DNA from: Chitinophagaceae bacterium
Lineage (GTDB): Bacteria > Bacteroidota > Bacteroidia > Chitinophagales > Chitinophagaceae
Direction: 5' to 3'
Assembly (NCBI GenBank): GCA_019638475.1
Contig: JAHBTR010000001.1
Location: 434,001-498,000, forward strand
DNA: 64,000 nucleotides
A model generated the notes under the pieces. The model had not been told where the DNA came from. It worked only from the letters and a program-made list of their open reading frames with translations, and did no database searches. The position numbers were made by a program, and so were the translations under genes. Positions 1 to 8,068 of the stretch are shown in pieces (the first letter of the stretch is position 1; the number at the start of each line of letters is the position of its first letter).

Positions 1-847
1 TCAATGCTTTTTTCAAGTTATCTATATAGCTAATGGTTCTACTTGCCATTTGACTTACTTGCTCTCTTTCCATGCTTAAACTGCCATCTTCCATTGTCAT
101 ATAACGTCCATCTTCATTATCTCCTCCTTCATCTTTTCTTGTAATTACACCTTGAAAATAAGCCAATTCTTTTTGAGCAGATTCTAATTTTTTGTTTATT
201 AACTCTTTAAATTCATTTAATTCTGCATCGCTATATTTTACTAAGGGTGAGCCTGGTTTAGATTTTTCAGTTCTACTTTCTAAAGGTGTATAGCCAGGTT
301 TATAAGGCACACTTGATTTGATAGAAGTTTTTGGTATTTTAACATCTTTTACTGGTTCTTCTTTCTTTTTTAGTGGCTTTTGTTTCATAGGAATAACCGT
401 AGTAGATTTTTCTATACCACTTGCTTTTACTGGTTTTGCTACAGGTTTCTTTAATAATGTTCCAGCTTTAATTATTTTTTTAGTTGTTTTCGGTTCTTTC
501 ACTTTAATTGGCTTTTCTACTTTTTTTACAGGCTTAACCACCTTTTTAGCTATTGGTTTTGCAACTACTTTTTTTGTAGGCTTTTCTGCTTTTTTTACAG
601 GCTTAACCACCTTTTTAGCTGCTGGTTTTGCAACTACTTTTTTTGCAGGTTTTGTAGCCTTTTTTACAGGTTTAACCACTTTTTTAGCTGCTGGTTTTGC
701 AACTACTTTTTTTGTAGGCTTTTCTGCTTTTTTTACAGGTTTAACCACCTTTTTAGCTGCTGGTTTTGCAACTACTTTTTTTGCAGGTTTTGTAGCCTTT
801 TTTACAGGCTTTGTTGCTTTTTTAGATGCAGATTTTTTAGTAGCCAT
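1..847 (-). CDS. TraR/DksA-family protein with Lys/Ala/Pro repeat N-terminus (partial)
   Basis: The reading frame opens with ATG at 845-847 on the minus strand and runs off the left edge, so the 3' end is missing. Residues 1 to about 115 are almost only Lys, Ala, Val, Pro and Thr, arranged as tandem 23-residue units of the type KKVVAKPAAKKVVKPVKKA, like histone H1 or AlgP tails. The C-terminal part (about residue 200 on) has the DksA/TraR signatures KYSDAELNEFKELINKKLES, RYMTMEDG and QMASRTISYI. The zinc-finger cysteines expected next lie beyond the window. DksA-family proteins bind RNA polymerase; the basic tail suggests nucleic-acid binding (inference). Its start lies only 7 bp from the end of ileS, which is upstream on the same strand, so the two are probably cotranscribed. 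A 187-codon plus-strand frame over the repeats is a shadow. Confidence 0.85.
   Translation of the reverse strand, partial: MATKKSASKKATKPVKKATKPAKKVVAKPAAKKVVKPVKKAEKPTKKVVAKPAAKKVVKPVKKATKPAKKVVAKPAAKKVVKPVKKAEKPTKKVVAKPIAKKVVKPVKKVEKPIKVKEPKTTKKIIKAGTLLKKPVAKPVKASGIEKSTTVIPMKQKPLKKKEEPVKDVKIPKTSIKSSVPYKPGYTPLESRTEKSKPGSPLVKYSDAELNEFKELINKKLESAQKELAYFQGVITRKDEGGDNEDGRYMTMEDGSLSMEREQVSQMASRTISYIDNLKKAL
510..835. repeat. 69-bp tandem repeats in the DksA-like gene
   Basis: Units start at 510, 579, 648, 717 and 786, exactly 69 bp (23 codons) apart. Two variants occur, read on the plus strand: one begins GGCTTTTCT (510, 579, 717) and one begins GGTTTTGTA (648, 786), giving the order A-A-B-A-B. 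The last unit decays towards the gene start. Near-identity at DNA level suggests recent amplification or gene conversion. Confidence 0.9.
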
Positions 848-854
848 AAACTTA

Positions 855-3800
855 TTATTTTTTTGTTACTGCAATCTTTAGCAAAATTCCATTTACTTCT
901 ATTTTAACATTTTGCTGTAATGAAGTTGTTGTCCATTCAATAGAATCAGCTAAAATTTCGCCGCAAATATAGGTTTTATGTTCATTCAAAGAGTTTTGAA
1001 TAGTTTCAGAACCCTCATTATTTTCTATTTGTACGAATATACGGTCTGTAAGTTCAAAATTGTTTTCTTTTCTAATATTTTGTACACGATTTACAAACTC
1101 TCTTGCATCGCCTTCACTTTGTAGTTCCGGAGTAATGGTAATATCTAAAGCAACAGTTAGGCTGCCCTTAGAAGCTACACTCCACCCAGGGATGTCTTCT
1201 GCTGTTATTTCTACATCGTTTGCAGATAGTTGAAAGTCTAAAGTTGAAAGTTTAAGGTTTAATGTTCCGTTTTGCTCCAATTCTGCAATTTGTTGCTGAT
1301 TGAAGTTGCTGATAAGATTAGCAGCTTCTTTCATATTTGCCCCTAACTTGCTACCTAAGATTTTGAAATTGGCTTTTACTTTTTTCTTGATAATGCCTTC
1401 TGTTTCGGTAATGTATTGCAGTTCTTTTACATTCACTTCACTTTTAATTAAATCTGCTACTTTTTCTAATTGTTCTTTCATGGTAGCATTTAATACTGGG
1501 ATCATTACTTTTTGTAATGGCTGACGAACTTTAATACTTACTTTTTTACGAATGGATAAAACCAAAGAACAAGCATCTTGTGCTAATTGCATTCTTTCTT
1601 CTAAAGCATTATTGATAATACTTTCATTTGCTTTAGGGTATTGTATATGATGAATTGATGTAGCATTAAAACGATGAGTTATCTTGTTTAAATTTTGAAA
1701 AACAGCATCGCTAAAAAATGGTGAAATGGGAGCTATTAATTTTATAATAGTTTCTAAACATTCATACAAAGTTTGATAAGCACAAATTTTATCATGCTCA
1801 TATTCTCCTTTCCAAAATCTTCTTCTGCATAAGCGTACATACCAATTACTTAAATGCTCATCAATAAATTCTTCAATTAATCTTCCTGCTGTTGTTGGTT
1901 CATAATCATCCATTGCAGCAGTTACTTTTTTTATTAAAGAATTTAAAGAAGATAAAATCCATCTGTCTATTTCTGGTCTTTTATCAATATCAATATATGT
2001 TTCTTTAAATGCAAAGCCATCAACATTTGCATACAATACAAAGAATTGATAAGTATTGTACAGAGTTCCAAAGAATTTTCTTTGTACTTCTTGTATGCCT
2101 GCAATATCAAATTTTAAATTATCCCAAGGGCTTGCATTGGTAATTAAATACCAGCGTGTAGCATCTGCACCATATTTTTCTATTGTTTCAAAAGGATTGA
2201 CAACATTGCCTAAGCGTTTGCTCATTTTGTTGCCATTTTTATCTAATACTAAGCCATTTGAAACAACAGTTTTATAGGCTCTGCCATCCACATTGTTTGT
2301 TGGTAAACCTGCTTTGGTTAATTCCTCTTCAACACTTTCTTTAATTAAAGAGCCAATTGCATGAAGCGTATAAAACCAACCTCTTGTTTGGTCAACGCCT
2401 TCTGCAATAAAATCTGCAGGATAATTTTGAGCAAAAATTTCTTTGTTTTCAAAAGGAAAATGCCATTGGGCATAAGGCATAGCACCACTATCAAACCAAA
2501 CATCTACAAGGTCAGGAACACGTTTCATTGGTTTACCTGATTGACTGATTAAAATAACTTCATCAACAAAAGGTTTGTGTAAATCAATAGCCTCCTTAAA
2601 TTCCTCCAAAGGAGGAACTTTCTCAGAAGCTTTTGTCATTTCTGCGTGAAGTTCTTCAATACTGCCAATACAAATTTGTTCTTCTCCATCTTCTGTTTTC
2701 CATATTGGTAAAGGCGTTCCCCAATATCTGCTTCTGCTCAAATTCCAATCAACCATGTTTTCTAACCAGTTGCCAAAACGTCCTTCACCTGTACTTTTGG
2801 GCTTCCAGTTAATGGTTTTATTCACTTCTACCATTCTGTCTTTTAATGCTGTGGTTTTTATAAACCAAGCATCTAAAGGATAATATAAAATGGGTTTATC
2901 TGTACGCCAACAATGAGGATAATTGTGGTCGTATTTTTCTTTTTTAAAGAGCTTTCCTTCTTCTTGCAATTTCAATACAATTCTATCATCTACGCTTAAA
3001 TATTTTTTTAAGTCTTTTACTTTTCCGTTGGCTTCAAGAATTTGTTTTTGCTTTTGAAATTCTGTTTCTTTTTCTGTATCTGTCAGGTAGGCTTCTTTCA
3101 CATATTCATTACCATATAAAAAAACATCATCTTTTATTCCTTCTAAAAATTTACCTCTTTTATCTACCATTGTTAAAATGCCAATATCATATTTTTTACC
3201 TACTCTAAAATCATCTGCACCAAAAGCTGGAGCAGTATGTACAATGCCTGTTCCATCTTCCGTTGTTACAAAATCTCCTAATAAAATTTTAAATGAATTG
3301 GGGTTATCTGTTTTATTGGCTTCAAAAGGAAGCAGTTGTTCATAAGAAATTCCTTCAAGATCTTTTCCTTTAAATGTTGCAAGAATAGAGAATGGTATAA
3401 CCTCACCCCGACCCTCTCCAATGGAGAGAGAAGCAACATCTTTTTGTTCTCCTTCTGCTTTGAAATACTTATGCAGCAATGCTTTTGCAAGAATTACATT
3501 AATAGGTTGATGATTGATTGGGCTGAATGTTTTTACTAAAACATAATCAATATTTGCACCAACAGTTAAGCCTAAGTTTGATGGAAGTGTCCAAGGGGTT
3601 GTTGTCCATGCAAGGAAAAAAGCCTCCCCATCAAAATGTTGAATGTTGAATGTTGAATGTTGAGTTAGCTTGAACATTACTGTTGCACTGGTATCTTTTA
3701 CATCTTTATAAGTACCAGGTTGATTTAGTTCATGTGAACTTAAACCTGTACCAGCAGCAGGGCTATAAGGCTGAATGCTTATACTTTCATACAGCAAACC

Positions 3801-4316
3801 TCTGTTGTATAATTTTTTCAGTAACCACCAAAGGCTTTCTATATAGTTGTTTTCAAATGTGATGTATGGATTATTCAAATCAACCCAATAACCCATTTTA
3901 GTAGTTATATCATCCCATTCTTTTTTATAACGTAATACAGCTTCTCTACATTTTTTATTATACTCTTCTATTGAAATTTTTTTGCCAATATCTTCTTTCG
4001 TAATACCCAATTCTTTTTCAACACCTAATTCTACAGGTAATCCATGTGTATCCCAACCCCCTTTTCTTTTTACTTGAAATCCTTGCATGGTTTTATAACG
4101 ACAAACCAAATCTTTCAATGTTCTTGAAATAACATGGTGAATGCCAGGCATTCCATTGGCACTTGGAGGACCTTCATAAAATACAAATGGAGTGCTGCCT
4201 TCACGAATAGAAATACTTTTTTCAAAAGCATTGGTTTGTTTCCACTGTTCTAATATTTCTTTTTCTATAGAAGGAAGATGTAACCCTGAAAATTCTTTGT
4301 ACTTGCTCATAATCAT
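855..4316 (-). CDS. ileS: Isoleucyl-tRNA synthetase
   Basis: Class I aminoacyl-tRNA synthetase that charges tRNA-Ile in the cytoplasm. It has 1153 residues, normal for the long eukaryote-like type found in Bacteroidota. The HIGH-type motif is GIHH at residues 58-61 and the KMSKR loop (NKMSKRLGN) lies near 695. The editing domain sits between them and an anticodon-binding domain follows. ATG at 4316 or two codons later (4310) could both start it. The gene carries three in-frame repeat-derived segments: a 7-bp tandem repeat (3635-3664, HSTFNIQHF), a palindrome (3401-3433, SLSIGEGRGEV) and a family-A palindrome (2590-2618, PPLEEFKEA). The DksA-like gene follows at 7 bp, as is usual in this group. 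Confidence 0.97.
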   Translation of the reverse strand: MIMSKYKEFSGLHLPSIEKEILEQWKQTNAFEKSISIREGSTPFVFYEGPPSANGMPGIHHVISRTLKDLVCRYKTMQGFQVKRKGGWDTHGLPVELGVEKELGITKEDIGKKISIEEYNKKCREAVLRYKKEWDDITTKMGYWVDLNNPYITFENNYIESLWWLLKKLYNRGLLYESISIQPYSPAAGTGLSSHELNQPGTYKDVKDTSATVMFKLTQHSTFNIQHFDGEAFFLAWTTTPWTLPSNLGLTVGANIDYVLVKTFSPINHQPINVILAKALLHKYFKAEGEQKDVASLSIGEGRGEVIPFSILATFKGKDLEGISYEQLLPFEANKTDNPNSFKILLGDFVTTEDGTGIVHTAPAFGADDFRVGKKYDIGILTMVDKRGKFLEGIKDDVFLYGNEYVKEAYLTDTEKETEFQKQKQILEANGKVKDLKKYLSVDDRIVLKLQEEGKLFKKEKYDHNYPHCWRTDKPILYYPLDAWFIKTTALKDRMVEVNKTINWKPKSTGEGRFGNWLENMVDWNLSRSRYWGTPLPIWKTEDGEEQICIGSIEELHAEMTKASEKVPPLEEFKEAIDLHKPFVDEVILISQSGKPMKRVPDLVDVWFDSGAMPYAQWHFPFENKEIFAQNYPADFIAEGVDQTRGWFYTLHAIGSLIKESVEEELTKAGLPTNNVDGRAYKTVVSNGLVLDKNGNKMSKRLGNVVNPFETIEKYGADATRWYLITNASPWDNLKFDIAGIQEVQRKFFGTLYNTYQFFVLYANVDGFAFKETYIDIDKRPEIDRWILSSLNSLIKKVTAAMDDYEPTTAGRLIEEFIDEHLSNWYVRLCRRRFWKGEYEHDKICAYQTLYECLETIIKLIAPISPFFSDAVFQNLNKITHRFNATSIHHIQYPKANESIINNALEERMQLAQDACSLVLSIRKKVSIKVRQPLQKVMIPVLNATMKEQLEKVADLIKSEVNVKELQYITETEGIIKKKVKANFKILGSKLGANMKEAANLISNFNQQQIAELEQNGTLNLKLSTLDFQLSANDVEITAEDIPGWSVASKGSLTVALDITITPELQSEGDAREFVNRVQNIRKENNFELTDRIFVQIENNEGSETIQNSLNEHKTYICGEILADSIEWTTTSLQQNVKIEVNGILLKIAVTKK
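2590..2618. repeat. Family-A palindromic repeat inside ileS
   Basis: The plus strand shows GCCTCC, TTAAATT, then CCTCCAAAGGAGG, a perfect local palindrome. The unit matches copies at 50077, 50266 and 62481. In ileS it reads in frame as roughly PPLEEFKEA (residues 566-575), between the catalytic core segments, where other IleS proteins have no such sequence as far as I recall. Confidence 0.75.
3401..3433. repeat. Family-B palindromic repeat inside ileS
   Basis: The plus strand reads CCTCACCCCGA followed by CCCTCTCCAATGGAGAGAG, the second part being a near-perfect palindrome. It is richer in G+C than the surrounding gene. In ileS it is translated as ASLSIGEGRGEV around residues 294-305 in the editing-domain region. 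This is the only copy of this family seen in the window. Confidence 0.7.
3635..3664. repeat. 7-bp tandem repeat (AATGTTG x4) inside ileS
   Basis: Four copies of AATGTTG run from 3635 to 3662. On the coding strand they read CAACATT repeated, giving QHSTFNIQHF in the protein just before the editing-domain motif FLAWTTTPWTLPSN. Three 7-bp units make 21 bp, so expansions in threes keep the frame. Similar GAATGTT words occur in the intergenic repeats near 49155. Confidence 0.8.
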
Positions 4317-4455
4317 TATAGGTTTAAGGTTTAAAGTTCAGGTTAGTATAAATACAAAACATTAAACTTTTAACATCAAACTTTTTTAATTGTAAAACCT
4401 TATAGGTCTTGTTTTTTAAGGCTGCAAAGGTAAGGAAGAACGAAAATAAACAGCA

Positions 4456-5517
4456 TTAAACTACTGGCTTTTTCCACTTTCTTTTTGCTGCTATAAAAGC
4501 CAAAAAAACTGCTATTATAAATGCCCATGCAAAAGGTGCTGTAAGTTTCCCTATTCCTTCAGCAAAATCTTTATTAAAATAGCCCCAAAAACATTCTACA
4601 AAAAGAGAAGTGCTTATAAATAAGCAAAAGTGCAGCAAATTCATTGTAGGATTGTATTTGAAAAAATTATATGCACAAATAAAATAAGTGATACCGAAAA
4701 ATACTGATTCAATAATAATACCATTTGTAAATAACATACGACCAAATAATGCAGCTACAAACTCTGCTCCAAAACCTAACAAAAAACTGTATAAATAATA
4801 GTTGCTTGTAAATACTACACCCCAACCAAATTTTTTATTGACTGACTGTGTAGAAAACAGCAGACCTAACACTACTGTTACAGGTACAGTTCCTCTTAAA
4901 ATTGCCTCTGCAAAGTTGTTGTAGTACAACACATTGATATGTGTATCTAAATAACCTTTAAAAGGAGAGCCTATAAAATTGCCATACATTATTGTAGTTA
5001 TAAATCCCAGAAACGTAACAAATAAAGCCATTGCCCAAACATTGTTATCCAATAATTTGGCTTTTATAAATTTTGTAAAAACCTCTCCTTTTATAAATAA
5101 AAGAATAGCCAAAAAAGCCAACAATAAATAACAAGCAGACAATAAATAAGCTCCTGCACTTATAGTTAGCTTGTTTAAAAAAACTTGGTGTGTTATATAA
5201 TAATCGGCAAACATTAGAAATGTTTTAGCAACAATAGTTAAAGCTATACCGAGAAAAATAAACACCCATTCTTTATTCAACATATTTACACCATTCACTT
5301 TTTTATATTCCTGAGCTAATATTTCGGTATTGCCCATGCGTAATTTAGCCACAACAAAAGCTTCTTCTTCTGTTAATTGTTGTGTAGTTAAGTTTTGTAT
5401 AGTTTCATGCAAATGACTCTTTAACTCTTTTTCATCTAAAGCTGTAACTGTGCCCTTTTCAGCTATATCTTGCACAAAAGCATTTATTGCATATTCAAGT
5501 TGAAATTTGCTGTCCAT
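4456..5517 (-). CDS. Multi-pass membrane protein with permease-prefix-like N-terminus
   Basis: This 353-residue protein has a soluble N-terminal part (about residues 1-75) with the helical pattern DEKELKSHLHETI ... LTEEEAFVVAKLRMGN, as in the permease prefix domains found beside PadR regulators. About eight hydrophobic segments follow, starting near residue 80 and ending in a short basic tail (KRKWKKPVV). Its start overlaps the padR 3' end by 34 bp, so translation is likely coupled and the two form one operon. Such PadR/membrane protein pairs are common in Bacteroidota, often near ABC permeases, but I see no transporter here. The substrate or function is unknown. Confidence 0.8.
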   Translation of the reverse strand: MDSKFQLEYAINAFVQDIAEKGTVTALDEKELKSHLHETIQNLTTQQLTEEEAFVVAKLRMGNTEILAQEYKKVNGVNMLNKEWVFIFLGIALTIVAKTFLMFADYYITHQVFLNKLTISAGAYLLSACYLLLAFLAILLFIKGEVFTKFIKAKLLDNNVWAMALFVTFLGFITTIMYGNFIGSPFKGYLDTHINVLYYNNFAEAILRGTVPVTVVLGLLFSTQSVNKKFGWGVVFTSNYYLYSFLLGFGAEFVAALFGRMLFTNGIIIESVFFGITYFICAYNFFKYNPTMNLLHFCLFISTSLFVECFWGYFNKDFAEGIGKLTAPFAWAFIIAVFLAFIAAKRKWKKPVV

Positions 5518-5834
5518 AAGTTTTGGAGTATTTGGTTAACAGATTGCCAATTATTTTTTTCTGCTTCTAATTGTTTTTTTCCTGTGGCTGTTATTTTATA
5601 ATATTTTCTTTCTCTGCCATTTTCAGCAGTTTTCCATTTGGCATTTATCCAGTTGGATTGTTCCATTTTTTTTAGTATGGGATACAGTGTTCCTTCGGCA
5701 AACTGAAATTTGCCATTGCTTGCTTCTTTTATATTTCTGATAATTTCATAACCATAGCTTTCACCTTTGGATAAGATAGATAGTATTAAAGGAACAGATG
5801 AGGCTGCTACAAGGTCTTTAGATATTTCAGGCAT
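5484..5834 (-). CDS. PadR-family transcriptional regulator
   Basis: A 116-residue winged-helix repressor. The PadR signature is clear: LILSILSKGESYGYEIIR, then FQFAEGTLYPILKKMEQ and ENGRERKYYKITATGKKQL. It likely represses its own operon with the overlapping downstream membrane protein gene. Directly upstream of the start lies an inverted repeat (5840-5872) of the ATGT/ACAT type bound by many PadR proteins, with a possible -7 element inside it. The ligand cannot be inferred. Confidence 0.92.
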   Translation of the reverse strand: MPEISKDLVAASSVPLILSILSKGESYGYEIIRNIKEASNGKFQFAEGTLYPILKKMEQSNWINAKWKTAENGRERKYYKITATGKKQLEAEKNNWQSVNQILQNLWTANFNLNMQ

Positions 5835-5839
5835 AGTAG

Positions 5840-5872
5840 TTCTATGTATTTAATATTCAAATATACATAGAA
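5840..5872 (-). promoter_or_regulatory. Probable PadR operator overlapping the padR promoter
   Basis: A perfect 10-bp inverted repeat, TTCTATGTAT at 5840-5849 and ATACATAGAA at 5863-5872, lies six bases upstream of the padR start. It has the ATGT...ACAT form known for PadR operators. On the minus strand TATATTTG (5858-5865) fits the Bacteroidota -7 consensus TAnnTTTG and sits inside the repeat, so binding would block the promoter. That function is inferred. Confidence 0.6.
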
Positions 5873-6179
5873 GTTCTAAGTATTAAAATATTTTTTGGAG
5901 TGGGTTGGAAAAACTTTTTATTCCTAAAATAGGGTTACACAAAAACGTGTAAAAATGGACAAAAAGAGTAAATTCATTTCAGGACTAAAAAATAAATGTA
6001 AACTAATAGCAGGATTCAATCTTTAACCTGTAATCTTTTTTTAGGATGAGGCTGGTACTGATATATCCACAAACGAAATAAGAAAAGCCCACGCATTGCA
6101 TTAGCGTTTTACTTTAATCCCGTTTGTTAAAAATTACCAGTTTTCAGTTATAGAGAAACAGCTTAATGTTATTTGTTAT
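5873..6179. other. Intergenic region, no gene seen
   Basis: About 300 bp between padR and the PIN toxin gene. A small hairpin (ACAC-AAAAAC-GTGT, near 5937-5950) is the only structure noticed. No open frame with a credible start or family signature was found on either strand. Confidence 0.5.
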
Positions 6180-6596
6180 TTATGTTGTATTTTTTAAAAT
6201 TTCTAAGAATTCATCAGCAGAAACAATATTAATATTGGGGAACTTTATTGTTTTTACTATGTTGAAATGGGTATCGTTTGTTACTAAATAATCAGCTTCT
6301 CCATTAAGGTACGCATCTGTAAATTTATTATCATCCATATCGGAAGTAATGAGTTTCCAACGATAATAAGTATCTGCAACAATTACATTGGGAGATTCAA
6401 AGAAAGCAGCCAAAACAATATTAGCAATAGCTGAATTGGCTTTTTTAGATAGCATTTCTTCGTATTCCAGAAAAATAGGCGTTGTTATAACTAATTGGTA
6501 AACTCTGTTGTTGTTAAACGCCTGAATAATCTTATGATAAGGTGAACGAGTAGGCAGAACTATCAACAAAATATTTGTATCAAGAATGGCTTTCAT
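6180..6596 (-). CDS. PIN-domain toxin of a type II toxin-antitoxin pair
   Basis: A 138-residue PIN-domain ribonuclease of the COG1569-like family. The acidic residues expected of the active site are present: D6 (ILDTN), E44 (IFLEYEEML), the D86-D89 cluster (DMDDNKFTD) and D108 (VTNDTHF). Length is normal and the frame is unbroken, in contrast to the two damaged toxins elsewhere in the window. The start overlaps the end of the antitoxin gene by 4 bp (ATGA), typical of coupled TA operons. The target RNA is unknown. Confidence 0.85.
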   Translation of the reverse strand: MKAILDTNILLIVLPTRSPYHKIIQAFNNNRVYQLVITTPIFLEYEEMLSKKANSAIANIVLAAFFESPNVIVADTYYRWKLITSDMDDNKFTDAYLNGEADYLVTNDTHFNIVKTIKFPNINIVSADEFLEILKNTT

Positions 6597-6841
6597 GTAT
6601 CCTTTTTGTTATAAGGAGTTCGCATGTGTTCATTTATCCACTCAGTTATTTTATCATCGCCCCAACCTTTTTGTTCAAACAAATTATCCATCTCAGCAGA
6701 AGCTTTTTCCATAAAATATTTAGAAACTAAATCTTTCACTTCACTCCATACTTTTTCAGGGTACTGCTTAGAAAACATTCTAAGCAATTCTAATTGCGGT
6801 TGGGTAAACTTTCCTGTTGGTATAATTTCTTCCATTAGCAT
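6593..6841 (-). CDS. Antitoxin partner of the PIN toxin
   Basis: An 82-residue protein beginning MLMEEIIPTGKFTQPQ, followed by a helical region (LLRMFSKQYPEKVWSEVKDL) and an acidic, amphipathic C-terminus. I recognise it mainly by context: it lies directly upstream of a PIN toxin, overlaps it by 4 bp and has the size of the small antitoxins found with COG1569 proteins. No classic DNA-binding motif is obvious. It probably neutralises the toxin with its C-terminal helix (inference). Confidence 0.7.
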   Translation of the reverse strand: MLMEEIIPTGKFTQPQLELLRMFSKQYPEKVWSEVKDLVSKYFMEKASAEMDNLFEQKGWGDDKITEWINEHMRTPYNKKDT

Positions 6842-7010
6842 AACTTATTCTTTTTTCAAACTTACAAAAAAATGTTGTTTATTACAAATGGAGATAAATA
6901 TTTTTAATAGCATGTATTAATCCTAATGATTAACCTTTATTTTATTGTCGTGTAATTTCATTTAGCATAAACTTAAAGTTATTCTTCAACTTTTATCTTA
7001 TTAGTAAAGG

Positions 7011-8039
7011 TTACACTACACCTGTAAACTGTTTTAAAAACCTTATATCGTTTTGACTGTATAGGCGTAAATCATTAACCCTATATTTTAATTGACAAAT
7101 TCTTTCTACACCCATACCAAAAGCAAAGCCAGTATATTTATTGCTATCAATTCCAAAGTTTTCTAATACTGTAGGATGAACCATTCCACTTCCTAAAATT
7201 TCTACCCAACCTGTATGTTTACAAACATTGCAACCACTTCCTTCACATATTAAACAGCTAATATCCATTTCTGCACTTGGTTCAGTAAAAGGGAAATAAC
7301 TTGGGCGAAATCTTACTTTTACATCTTTACCAAACATTTCTTGCACAAAAAAATAAAGTGTTTGTTTAAGGTCGGCAAAACTTACATTTTCATCAATATA
7401 TAAACCTTCTACTTGATGAAAAAAGCAATGTGCTCTTGCACTGATTGTTTCATTTCTATACACTCTGCCAGGGCAAATAACACGAATAGGTGGTTTTTGT
7501 TTTTCCATTATTCTTGCTTGTACGCTACTGGTATGTGTTCTTAAAAGCCATGCAGGATTTTGGTTAATATAAAAAGTATCTTGCATATCACGTGCAGGAT
7601 GATTTTCTGGCAAATTCATTGCACCAAAGTTGTGCCAATCGTCTTCAATTTCTGGTCCTTCTGCAACTGCAAAACCTAATTGTTGAAATATAGAAATAAT
7701 TTGTTTTAGTACTAAGCTTAAAGGATGACGAGAGCCTACCAGTACTGGATTTCCTGGTAAAGAAATATCTATATCAGTATTTGTGTGCTTTGTCTCTGAA
7801 ATTAAATTTTTAAGCGATTCATATTTTGCTTCTACAAATAATTTAAAATCATTTAATTGCTGCCCTGCCTCTTTCTTTTTATCAATAGCTACATCTTTCA
7901 TAAAACCCATTACAGATTTTACAAGCCCTTTTGTTCCAAGATATTTAATACGAAATGCTTCTATATCATCTGCACTTACAGGATTTGCAGCAGTAATTTC
8001 TTTTTTATAATTTTCTAATTGTTGTAGCAGTTTTTCCAT
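7011..8039 (-). CDS. pheS: Phenylalanyl-tRNA synthetase alpha subunit
   Basis: A 342-residue class II synthetase subunit that with PheT forms the alpha2-beta2 enzyme charging tRNA-Phe. The N-terminal helical arm covers residues 1-90. The catalytic domain shows VGSRHPLSLVLKQI, the DTFYIN region, the motif-2-like VYRNETISARAHCFFHQVEG and the motif-3 region GFAFGMGVERICQLKY. A Cys cluster (CLICEGSGCNVCKHTGW) in the catalytic domain is common in this phylum. pheT is not in the window. pgk lies 29 bp upstream on the same strand, so the two may be cotranscribed. Confidence 0.96.
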   Translation of the reverse strand: MEKLLQQLENYKKEITAANPVSADDIEAFRIKYLGTKGLVKSVMGFMKDVAIDKKKEAGQQLNDFKLFVEAKYESLKNLISETKHTNTDIDISLPGNPVLVGSRHPLSLVLKQIISIFQQLGFAVAEGPEIEDDWHNFGAMNLPENHPARDMQDTFYINQNPAWLLRTHTSSVQARIMEKQKPPIRVICPGRVYRNETISARAHCFFHQVEGLYIDENVSFADLKQTLYFFVQEMFGKDVKVRFRPSYFPFTEPSAEMDISCLICEGSGCNVCKHTGWVEILGSGMVHPTVLENFGIDSNKYTGFAFGMGVERICQLKYRVNDLRLYSQNDIRFLKQFTGVV

Positions 8040-8068
8040 TTAGCGAAGATAAGGTTGTATAAAATTTT

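Noticed and set aside
318-881. 187-codon plus-strand ORF rich in Phe, Thr and Gly with repeats
   Set aside because: It is the complement of the Lys/Ala repeat region of the DksA-like gene; its apparent repeats come from the 69-bp units.
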